NCBI GenBank assembly: GCA_964439725.1 | Contig: CAYTPY010000047.1 | Span: 1 to 14,381, forward strand | DNA from: Croceibacterium_A sp964439725 | Lineage (GTDB): Bacteria > Pseudomonadota > Alphaproteobacteria > Sphingomonadales > Sphingomonadaceae | Reading direction: 5' to 3' | Length of the DNA stretch: 14,381 nt | Shown: piece after piece, positions 8,753-14,381 of the stretch | Layout: each line of letters starts with the position of its first letter | Position numbering within the stretch: position 1 is the stretch's first letter | Made by a program: the position numbers and the translations under genes | Notes under the pieces: model-generated | What the model was told of the DNA's origin: nothing | The model's database searches: none | What the model saw: the letters and a program-made list of their open reading frames with translations, nothing else

Positions 8753-9778
8753 TTAATCGCTCGCGCTGCCGCGGGTGCTGCGCTGGGCGAGCGTCCAGGT
8801 AGCCAGCGAACTGCCGGATACCGGATTTTCGATCGAGATTTCGTCGATCGCCGCGGTGATGAGGCAGGCCGGCGGCTGCACGGGTGTGGTCTGACGGCAA
8901 ATCGCCGGGATCCGGTCAGCCGCACTTGTTAGCCGCCCGGTTATCCGGAGCCGGAAGCCTTGGGACGTGTCGAGTTGATCCGCCGCAAGACGAACGACAG
9001 CCCGGAAGGGCTCTCCGTTGCGCCGACCGCTGCGAGAGCCTTCGGCAGTGTAGATTTGACCGATGGCCAGCGTGGGCGGCGCTGCTGCCGGTGCGGGAGG
9101 GGGCTCGACCTGATCTTGGGCCTCACCGTCCGGGTCGGGAGGGGGGGCGTCGTCGTCGATGGCCGGAGTTGCCGGCGCGGTAGCGCCCGAGGGAGGGCAG
9201 GACTCGCTGGAAGTCCACGGACGCTCTATCCAAAACCCTTCAATCGCTTCGATCGAACCGTCGCCTGCCTCGGGCGAGAGCCAATCTTCGGCCGACCATT
9301 GCTGCGGCGTCACGAACACGCGCAGCGTGCTACTGCCCTCATCGTAGGTCCAACCGGCGGTGTCGTCTTCAGCCGCCGGCCCGGTGCAGCCGAACGGCAG
9401 GCGGATTTCGAAGCGGCGTCCCTGATTCTGCTGCAGCTGCACGTCGGGCAGTAGGCCGGCTGCCGCGGCATCGGCGGCAAGCGCACCCAAGGCGATCAGA
9501 TCGGCGCGCGCCAATGGCCCCGCCCAGGTCGGGGTCGGGATGGGCAGAATTGTCTCGGAAGCCGCGTCCGTCGTCGATTCCGATGCAGGGCCGAGGCTGC
9601 GGCCCAGCAGGAAGCCGGCGCCGCCCAACACGAGCGCGGCAGCGATGAAGCCGGCGATGGCAAGGCGACTGGTCTTGAGGCTGGGTTCTTCCACGAAACG
9701 GACACTAAGACGGGCCCGCCGCACTGGCAACCGGGGGAACTGCCGCGGGATCTCGCCGCTTTCTGGCGCCAGGAACAT
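8753..9778 (-). CDS. Membrane-anchored periplasmic protein of unknown function
   Basis: I do not recognise this family. The 341-residue frame has a basic N-terminus, one transmembrane helix (about 38-60, LAIAGFIAAALVLGGAGFLLG) and then a soluble part, so it is probably anchored in the inner membrane facing the periplasm. Domain A (about 85-195) has W/F-rich strands and C131 and C194. An acidic, proline-rich linker (196-236, DDDAPPPDPDGE then PPPAPAAAPP) leads to domain B (about 237-330), predicted beta-rich, with C294 and C305. The start is uncertain: ATG 9778 has no visible ribosome site, and an in-frame GTG at 9694 would begin V-E-E-P-S-L-K and give 313 residues, a more usual length before such an anchor. 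It converges on ferA and diverges from the transporter. Confidence 0.7.
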   Translation of the reverse strand: MFLAPESGEIPRQFPRLPVRRARLSVRFVEEPSLKTSRLAIAGFIAAALVLGGAGFLLGRSLGPASESTTDAASETILPIPTPTWAGPLARADLIALGALAADAAAAGLLPDVQLQQNQGRRFEIRLPFGCTGPAAEDDTAGWTYDEGSSTLRVFVTPQQWSAEDWLSPEAGDGSIEAIEGFWIERPWTSSESCPPSGATAPATPAIDDDAPPPDPDGEAQDQVEPPPAPAAAPPTLAIGQIYTAEGSRSGRRNGEPFRAVVRLAADQLDTSQGFRLRITGRLTSAADRIPAICRQTTPVQPPACLITAAIDEISIENPVSGSSLATWTLAQRSTRGSASD

Positions 9779-9813
9779 TTGAGTATGACGATTTGTTCAG
9801 GCAAGGAGCCGCC

Positions 9814-9864
9814 ATGGTCATCGCCGTTCGACCCAGCCAGGCCGCACGCCGAGGCCACGCGTGA
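9814..9864 (+). CDS. 16-residue leader ORF overlapping the permease start
   Basis: ATG 9814 is preceded by AAGGAG five bases upstream, a stronger ribosome site than the permease has. The frame encodes MVIAVRPSQAARRGHA and its TGA (9862-9864) overlaps the permease GTG (9861-9863) as GTGA. That overlap is the classic arrangement for translational coupling. The peptide has no recognised domain. It could be a leader that feeds ribosomes to the permease start, or a chance ORF. Confidence 0.4.
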   Translation: MVIAVRPSQAARRGHA

Positions 9865-11174
9865 CGCTTGATCAGGCGCTGACGCTGCTGGTCCTCGCCG
9901 CAGTCGTGGCGGCCTTCGTCTGGGACAAAGGGCGCCCGGATGTGGTGGCGCTCAGCGGCGCGGCGGTTCTGCTGATGACCGGCGTAGTGCGACCCGTCGA
10001 GGTGCAGGGCGCTTTTGCCAGCCCCGCCATTCTTGCGCTCGCTTCACTGTTCGTGATTGCTTACGCGCTGGAACTGTCAGGCCTGCTCGACCGCCTGATC
10101 CAGCTGGCGGTGGCAATGTGCAAGCGTCTCGGGGCGGCCGGCGTCTGGTTGATGCTGGGCGGCATCGGACTGATTTCGTGCTTCCTCAATAGCACCCCGA
10201 TGGTCGTGTTGGGTGCACCCGTGGTCCGGGACGTCGCGAACGCGCTGAAGCTGCCGCCGAAACGTTATCTGATGCCTTTGTCGTACATAACGGTCTTGGC
10301 CGGTTGCTGCACTTTGATTGGTACGTCGACCAACCTCCTCGTCGATGACATGGCTCGGCTCTCGGGTCAGCCGCGCTTCGGCATGTTCGAGATTTCTGTG
10401 GTCGGGGTCCCCGTGGCTTTGGCAGGCGGGCTTTATCTGTTCTTGTTCAGCGGGCGCTTGCTGCGCGGCAGCCTGGACGAGCCAGCCAAGCCTGTTGACC
10501 CCGCGATGTCGCATCATCCGCTGCGGATCGGCGCCGCGCAAGTCGGTGATGCCGATCTGTTCGCGCTGCCGCAGAAGCTACAGCCAGGGCGGGCCGCTAT
10601 CTCCCTCGCGGTGTTCATCGGAGCTATCGCGCTGGCGGCGTTCAACGTTGCCCCGATCGCCGCGACCGCCTTTGCCGGCGCCGTGCTGCTGATCCTGCTG
10701 CGCGTGATCACCGCGGACGAGGCCTATGGCGGACTCCGTCCCGAGATCCTGCTGCTGATTGCGGGTATGGTGGTGATCGGCATTGCGATGGACGAAAGCG
10801 GTCTTGCCGAAGTGGCGACCAACCTGCTCGTGGGTTCGATGGACGGGATCAGCCCGCTGATCGCGCTGATTGTGCTCTATCTGGCTACAATGGTGCTGAC
10901 CGAGTTGCTGTCGAACGCGACCGTCGCCGTCCTGGTCACGCCGATCGCGGTGGCGCTGGCCGAAAGCCTTGCAGTCAATCCGCGCCCCTTCCTGGTAGCG
11001 GTGATGATGTCGGCGAGCCTCGCCTTCGCCACTCCATTCGGTTACCAGACCAATGTAATCGTCTATCAAATGGGCGGCTATCGCTACATGGACTTCGTGC
11101 GTGTCGGCCTGCCGCTGAACTTGCTGACTTTCGTCGTCGCGATCTTTGGGATCACGACTTTCTTTCCTTTCTGA
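9861..11174 (+). CDS. SLC13/DASS-type anion permease
   Basis: A 437-residue, very hydrophobic protein with about 11-12 membrane spans, in two repeats. The family moves dicarboxylates, sulfate or similar anions, usually with sodium. Each repeat carries the expected substrate/sodium-site elements: LNSTPMVV (109-116) with GTSTNL (154-159), and LSNATVAVLVTP (350-361) with ATPFGYQTNV (390-399). Many bacterial relatives are near 590 residues with two central TrkA-C domains. Here that region is only a short hydrophilic loop (about 202-243), so those domains are absent. GTG 9861 is the start, with GAGG upstream and the normal N-terminus M-T-L-D-Q-A-L-T. Substrate cannot be told. Proximity to the fer genes hints at an organic acid but proves nothing. 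Confidence 0.88.
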   Translation: MTLDQALTLLVLAAVVAAFVWDKGRPDVVALSGAAVLLMTGVVRPVEVQGAFASPAILALASLFVIAYALELSGLLDRLIQLAVAMCKRLGAAGVWLMLGGIGLISCFLNSTPMVVLGAPVVRDVANALKLPPKRYLMPLSYITVLAGCCTLIGTSTNLLVDDMARLSGQPRFGMFEISVVGVPVALAGGLYLFLFSGRLLRGSLDEPAKPVDPAMSHHPLRIGAAQVGDADLFALPQKLQPGRAAISLAVFIGAIALAAFNVAPIAATAFAGAVLLILLRVITADEAYGGLRPEILLLIAGMVVIGIAMDESGLAEVATNLLVGSMDGISPLIALIVLYLATMVLTELLSNATVAVLVTPIAVALAESLAVNPRPFLVAVMMSASLAFATPFGYQTNVIVYQMGGYRYMDFVRVGLPLNLLTFVVAIFGITTFFPF

Positions 11175-11180
11175 AGGTCT

Positions 11181-11212
11181 CGGTGTCTCCATTCGGCCCT
11201 TACCGAACACCG
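11181..11212. terminator. Possible two-step hairpin after the permease
   Basis: CGGTGT (11181-11186) pairs with ACACCG (11207-11212). Inside it TCGG (11193-11196) pairs with CCGA (11203-11206), leaving a six-base bulge. It lies just past the permease stop. No T-run follows, so it may be a weak terminator or a feature of the mreB leader. Confidence 0.3.
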
Positions 11213-11321
11213 CTAATCGTGGCCGGCGCGGCGCGGTTGAATGGTTAAGGTGGCGGTCAGGAAACGCCGACGATCCGAGTTTTCCAACTCCCGTGCGGGA
11301 GGTCCTGGGCGGGAACTATCA

Positions 11322-12362
11322 ATGTCGTTTATGAAGTTATTGCGGTTCGCTTCGGCGGATCTGGCGATCGATCTCGGGACAGCGAATACCGTTGTCTTCC
11401 TCCGGGACCATGGCGTCGTTCTGGCGGAACCATCGATCGTGGCCATCGAGACGATCAATGGCCTCTCGCGGGTTCGCGCGGTCGGCGATGACGCCAAGTT
11501 GATGCTCGGGAAGACGCCCGCGAACCTCAACACCGTCCGCCCTTTGCGTAACGGAGTAATCGCCGATCTCGAAGTCGCCGAGCACATGATCAAGCACTTT
11601 GTCCGCAAGGCGCGCAGCAACGTCTCGTCGCGGTTGAAGAGTTCGCCCGAGATCGTGATCTGCGTTCCGTCCGGCGCGACACAGGTGGAACGCCGCGCCA
11701 TCCGCGACGCCGCTTCGAACGCCGGCGCCCGCAAGGTCTGGCTGATCGACGAGCCGATGGCAGCGGCCATCGGCGCCGATCTGCCGGTGACGGACCCGAT
11801 GGGATCGATGGTTGTCGACATCGGCGGCGGTTCGACTGAAGTTGGAGTGATGAGCGTCGGCGGGATGAGCATGAGCCTGTCCGAGCGCGTCGGCGGCGAC
11901 CAGATGGACGAAGCGATCATGTCCTTCGTACGCCGCCAGCATAACCTGCACATCGGCGAGGCAACGGCCGAGCGGGTAAAGAAGGAGGCCGGATCCGCGC
12001 TCACCGACGGAGAGCACGTCTCGATCACTGTGCGCGGCCGTGACGCGGTGCGCGGGGTACCGCGCGAAGTCACGATTACCCGGGCCGATCTCGCAGAGGC
12101 GCTTGGCAGTCCGGTGGCGCAGATTATCGATGCCGTCCGCCGCGCGCTGGAAAGCACAGCGCCGGAGATCGCCGCCGACATTCTCGAGCAAGGGATTGTC
12201 CTCACCGGCGGGGGCTCGCTGCTGCACGGCATCGACGAGGTGATCTCGCGGGTGACAGGCTTGCCGGTGCGGATCGCCGAAAATCCGCTCAATTGCGTCG
12301 CGCTCGGCGCAGGGCGCGCGCTTGAGGAGACGAGCTACCGCGGCGTTCTGCACGCGATGTGA
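11322..12362 (+). CDS. mreB: MreB-type actin homologue, stand-alone
   Basis: A 346-residue bacterial actin, the normal MreB length; MreB filaments organise side-wall peptidoglycan synthesis under the inner membrane. ATPase motifs are intact: phosphate-1 DLAIDLGTANTVV (13-25), catalytic E144 in LIDEPMAAAIGAD, phosphate-2 VVDIGGGSTEVGV (164-176), and adenosine loop LTGGGSLLHG (294-303). The short N-terminus MSFMKLLRF may act as a membrane-binding helix. ATG 11322 has GGGA eight bases upstream; an open frame back to 11241 adds 27 basic residues not seen in MreB and is not used. ATG 11331 is another option. No mreC, mreD, pbp2 or rodA follows, and stretches such as RVRAVGDDAK and KKEAGSALTDG differ from the usual sphingomonad MreB, suggesting a second paralogue. 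Confidence 0.9.
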   Translation: MSFMKLLRFASADLAIDLGTANTVVFLRDHGVVLAEPSIVAIETINGLSRVRAVGDDAKLMLGKTPANLNTVRPLRNGVIADLEVAEHMIKHFVRKARSNVSSRLKSSPEIVICVPSGATQVERRAIRDAASNAGARKVWLIDEPMAAAIGADLPVTDPMGSMVVDIGGGSTEVGVMSVGGMSMSLSERVGGDQMDEAIMSFVRRQHNLHIGEATAERVKKEAGSALTDGEHVSITVRGRDAVRGVPREVTITRADLAEALGSPVAQIIDAVRRALESTAPEIAADILEQGIVLTGGGSLLHGIDEVISRVTGLPVRIAENPLNCVALGAGRALEETSYRGVLHAM

Positions 12363-12366
12363 CGCT

Positions 12367-13551
12367 TCAGAAAGCGGCGATGCCGGTGATCGCGCGTCCG
12401 AGTATCAGCGCGTGGACGTCATGCGTGCCTTCGTAAGTATTGACCGTCTCCAGGTTCAGCATGTGGCGCATGACCTGGTATTCCTCGGAGATCCCGTTGC
12501 CGCCGTGCATGTCGCGCGCGGCGCGGGCGATCTCCAGCGCCTTGCCGGCGTTGTTGCGCTTGACCAAGCTGATCATGTCAGGCGCGAAGCGGCCTTCCTC
12601 CATCAGCCGGCCCAGCCGTAGAGAGGCCTGGAGGCCCAGCGCGATCTCGGTGGCCATGTCCGCCAGCTTCTTCTGGTAAAGTTGGTTGGCGGCGAGCGGT
12701 TTGCCGAATTGATTTCGCTCAAGGCCATAGCTGCGAGCTGCGGCGAGGCAGAACTCGGCTGCACCCATCGCGCCCCAGGAGATCCCATAGCGGGCGCGGT
12801 TGAGGCAGCCGAATGGGCCGCTCATCCCATCAGCGCCGGGCAGCAGTGCTTCAGGTCCGACGCGGACGTCGTCCAGCACGATCATCCCGGTGGGCGAGGC
12901 ACGCAGTGAGAGCTTGCCTTCGATCTTCGGAGCGGTGAGGCCCGGCAGCTCCTTATCCAGCACGAAGCCGCGGACCCGGCCGCCGTGGGCTTCGCTCCGC
13001 GCCCAGACGACGAAAACGTCGGCAAAGGGCGAGTTGGTGATCCAGGTCTTGCTGCCGGACAGCAGGAAACCGTCACCATCGGGCCGTGCGGTGGTCCGCA
13101 TCGAGCCGGGATCGGAACCTGCGTCGGGCTCAGTCAGGCCGAAGCAGCCGATCAACTCGCCGCGGGCGAGGCCGGGCAGGTACTTCGCCTTCTGCTCGTC
13201 CGAGCCGTAGGCGTGGATCGGATAGATGACGAGGCTGGACTGGACTGAAGCCATTGAGCGGTAACCGGAATCGACCCGCTCGATCTCGCGGGCGACGAGT
13301 CCGTAAGCCACGTATCCGGCACCTGCGCCGCCGTGCTCTTCGGGCATAGTCACGCCGAGCAGGCCGGCCTGGCCCATGAGCGGAAAGATCTCCGGTGCGG
13401 ATAGCTCGTCGCGGAAGGCGTCGATCACGCGCGGCTGCAGAATGTCCTGAGCAAAGCCGCGCGCGGCGTCGCGGACCATCCGCTCCTCGTCGCTCAGCTG
13501 ACTTTCCAGGTCGAGCGGGTCGGCCCAGTCAAAAGTCATCGGGTCGGGCAT
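12367..13551 (-). CDS. gcdH: Glutaryl-CoA dehydrogenase
   Basis: A 394-residue FAD flavoprotein of the acyl-CoA dehydrogenase family. It oxidises and decarboxylates glutaryl-CoA to crotonyl-CoA and CO2 in lysine, tryptophan and some aromatic degradation, passing electrons to ETF. Glutaryl-specific marks are seen. ERVDSGYRSMAS carries R98 and S102, matching human Arg94/Ser98 that hold the distal carboxylate. Y373-E374 in VNTYEGTHDVHALILGRA matches Tyr369/catalytic Glu370, with the same +4 offset. FGLTEPDAGSDPGSM and KTWITNSPFADVFVVWA are the flavin and substrate-binding stretches. GGAGG six bases before ATG 13551 fixes the start. The stop lies four bases from the convergent mreB stop. The response regulator 47 bp upstream may share its transcript. 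Confidence 0.96.
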   Translation of the reverse strand: MPDPMTFDWADPLDLESQLSDEERMVRDAARGFAQDILQPRVIDAFRDELSAPEIFPLMGQAGLLGVTMPEEHGGAGAGYVAYGLVAREIERVDSGYRSMASVQSSLVIYPIHAYGSDEQKAKYLPGLARGELIGCFGLTEPDAGSDPGSMRTTARPDGDGFLLSGSKTWITNSPFADVFVVWARSEAHGGRVRGFVLDKELPGLTAPKIEGKLSLRASPTGMIVLDDVRVGPEALLPGADGMSGPFGCLNRARYGISWGAMGAAEFCLAAARSYGLERNQFGKPLAANQLYQKKLADMATEIALGLQASLRLGRLMEEGRFAPDMISLVKRNNAGKALEIARAARDMHGGNGISEEYQVMRHMLNLETVNTYEGTHDVHALILGRAITGIAAF

Positions 13552-13598
13552 TCAGAACCTCCATCCGCAACCTTAGCGGGCGAGTGGAGGGCGTGCCA

Positions 13599-13994
13599 CT
13601 AGACCGGGTCGGCGCAGTGGGTGCGGCTGACCGCCTCTTGCAGAGCGTCGATCAGGCGATCGGGTGGGCAGGGCTTGGAATAGGCCTGAGCGCGTGGGTA
13701 GCGGCTGCGCACTTCCTCCTCCGGCACGTGACCGGAGTGGAAGATGATGGGGACCCCGGCTTCCGACAGCTTGTCGGCCAGCGGGTAGACTTCGCCGTCC
13801 TCCGCAAAGACATCGAGGATAGCGCAATCCGGCAGCTCTCCCTCGATGGAAATCAACGCGGTTTTGCGATCGGCGAAGGGACCTTCGAGGTCGTAGCCGA
13901 GGTCCTTGACGGTCTCGGACAGGTCGAGGGCGATGATGAATTCATCTTCGACAACGAGAATCTTCGGACGTTCCATCCGCTGCAGCCTTGCCAT
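13599..13994 (-). CDS. Single-domain response regulator receiver
   Basis: A 131-residue CheY-like receiver with no output domain. Key residues are the acidic pair E16-D17 (with E18), phospho-acceptor D61 in CAILDVF, S87 in IIFHSGH, and K107 in AYSKPCPP. The KP-C-P pattern and the wide D-V-F loop resemble the orphan receivers common in alphaproteobacteria, often partners of HWE-type histidine kinases, but no kinase is in the window. The start is ATG 13994 (GGAGAG about eight bases upstream) or ATG 13976, which begins M-E-R-P-K-I-L-V-V. It sits 47 bp before gcdH on the same strand. It is distinct from the DivK-like receiver at 2568-3035. Confidence 0.88.
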   Translation of the reverse strand: MARLQRMERPKILVVEDEFIIALDLSETVKDLGYDLEGPFADRKTALISIEGELPDCAILDVFAEDGEVYPLADKLSEAGVPIIFHSGHVPEEEVRSRYPRAQAYSKPCPPDRLIDALQEAVSRTHCADPV

Positions 13995-14076
13995 GGTCAG
14001 CGCTCTCCGGGGGTTTGCCTGTGGCCCTCGTTACCAAAGCAACGCGCCCCTCTATGGTTCCCGGCCCAGGTGCAGC

Positions 14077-14381
14077 TTAGAGCTTGCCGAACTTGGCTTC
14101 GTAACCCGCCTTGTCGTTAGCTGCGAGGAACTGTGCCTGCGTTCGCCAATCGTCGCGGCGGATACGGCCCTGGAAGCGGCCGAGTTGCGCGTCGATGCGG
14201 TCGATCTCGGCATCGTCCCAGGCGGCGATCTGCTCCAGCGAGGTGACGCCGAGCGCGCGGAGCTGCTCCGCCAGTTTGGGGCCGAGGCCCTTGATCCGGG
14301 TAAGGTCCTCGCTGCCTGCGACCGGGGCAGGAGCAGGAGCAGGAGCAGGAGTGGGGGACGGAGCCGCAGGAACGGGATCGG
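14077..14381 (-). CDS. Helix-hairpin-helix protein, C-terminal part only
   Basis: About 101 codons end at TAA 14077-14079; the N-terminus lies beyond the window. A Pro-Ala tract (PAPAPAPAPVAG) leads into a helix-hairpin-helix segment, DLTRIKGLGPKLAEQLRALG, then SLEQIAAWDDAEIDRIDAQL and the tail RRDDWRTQAQFLA. The IKGLGPKLAEQL hairpin usually binds DNA or mediates protein contacts. In alphaproteobacteria this same tail is seen fused to NuoE or L21-like proteins and to small membrane proteins. Which one this is cannot be told without the N-terminus. Confidence 0.8.
   Translation of the reverse strand, partial: DPVPAAPSPTPAPAPAPAPVAGSEDLTRIKGLGPKLAEQLRALGVTSLEQIAAWDDAEIDRIDAQLGRFQGRIRRDDWRTQAQFLAANDKAGYEAKFGKL
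14328..14351. repeat. Hexanucleotide tandem repeat coding for Pro-Ala
   Basis: Four perfect copies of CAGGAG in tandem lie within the helix-hairpin-helix gene and encode its Pro-Ala linker on the minus strand. Slippage would change linker length by two residues without a frameshift. Confidence 0.8.

Noticed and set aside
11241..11321. Upstream in-frame extension of mreB
   Set aside because: It adds 27 basic, unstructured residues that MreB proteins lack, while ATG 11322 has a ribosome site at good spacing.
12363..12376. Five-base hairpin between the mreB and gcdH stops
   Set aside because: The stem is short and has no T-run, and the gap is four bases; a chance pairing is as likely as a terminator.
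14041..14065. GGAAC followed by CGTT upstream of the 13994 receiver (minus strand)
   Set aside because: The spacing is only 12 bases, too short for an EcfG promoter.

Overview
The window is GC-rich chromosomal DNA that looks like a sphingomonad (Alphaproteobacteria, order Sphingomonadales). The best evidence is a ferulate-catabolism locus. It holds a hydroxycinnamoyl-CoA hydratase-lyase (ferB), an unusual ADP-forming feruloyl-CoA synthetase (ferA) and a divergent MarR regulator (ferC), the gene set described in Sphingobium sp. SYK-6. DivK-like receivers, a possible EcfG-type promoter and a GTCATTCCCGCGAAAGCGGGA-type intergenic repeat also fit this group. The genus cannot be fixed from the sequence.

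Layout. Positions 1-1857 (minus) carry two tandem secreted paralogues, each apparently with two NTF2/SnoaL-like halves; the second is cut by the window edge. Positions 1934-2452 (minus) encode a DUF421/YetF-type membrane protein, divergent from an orphan DivK-like response regulator (2568-3035, plus). Positions 3057-5015 (minus) encode acetyl-CoA synthetase, and 5064-5474 (minus) encode FerC. A 116-bp promoter region with a clear dyad over a candidate promoter separates ferC from ferB (5591-6454) and ferA (6608-8731). A long palindromic repeat lies between ferB and ferA. Positions 8753-9778 (minus) encode a membrane-anchored protein of unknown function. A 16-codon leader ORF (9814-9864) overlaps the start of an SLC13-type anion permease (9861-11174). 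Positions 11322-12362 encode an MreB without mreC or mreD. Positions 12367-13551 (minus) encode glutaryl-CoA dehydrogenase, preceded by a single-domain response regulator (13599-13994, minus) and the C-terminus of a helix-hairpin-helix protein (14077-14381, minus).

How the genes work together. FerA activates ferulate or another hydroxycinnamate to its CoA thioester. FerB hydrates and cleaves it to vanillin (or the matching benzaldehyde) plus acetyl-CoA. FerC should repress until a CoA-thioester inducer appears. The acs gene shares FerC's strand and lies 48 bp downstream, so it may be co-transcribed. GcdH (lysine/tryptophan/aromatic degradation) also yields crotonyl-CoA and eventually acetyl-CoA, so much of the window serves acyl-CoA catabolism. 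The other genes (cell shape, signalling, stress membrane protein, transporter) look like ordinary chromosomal neighbours. No tRNA, rRNA, CRISPR array, transposase or phage gene was seen. The longest stretches without a gene are 6455-6607 (filled by the repeat) and 11175-11321.
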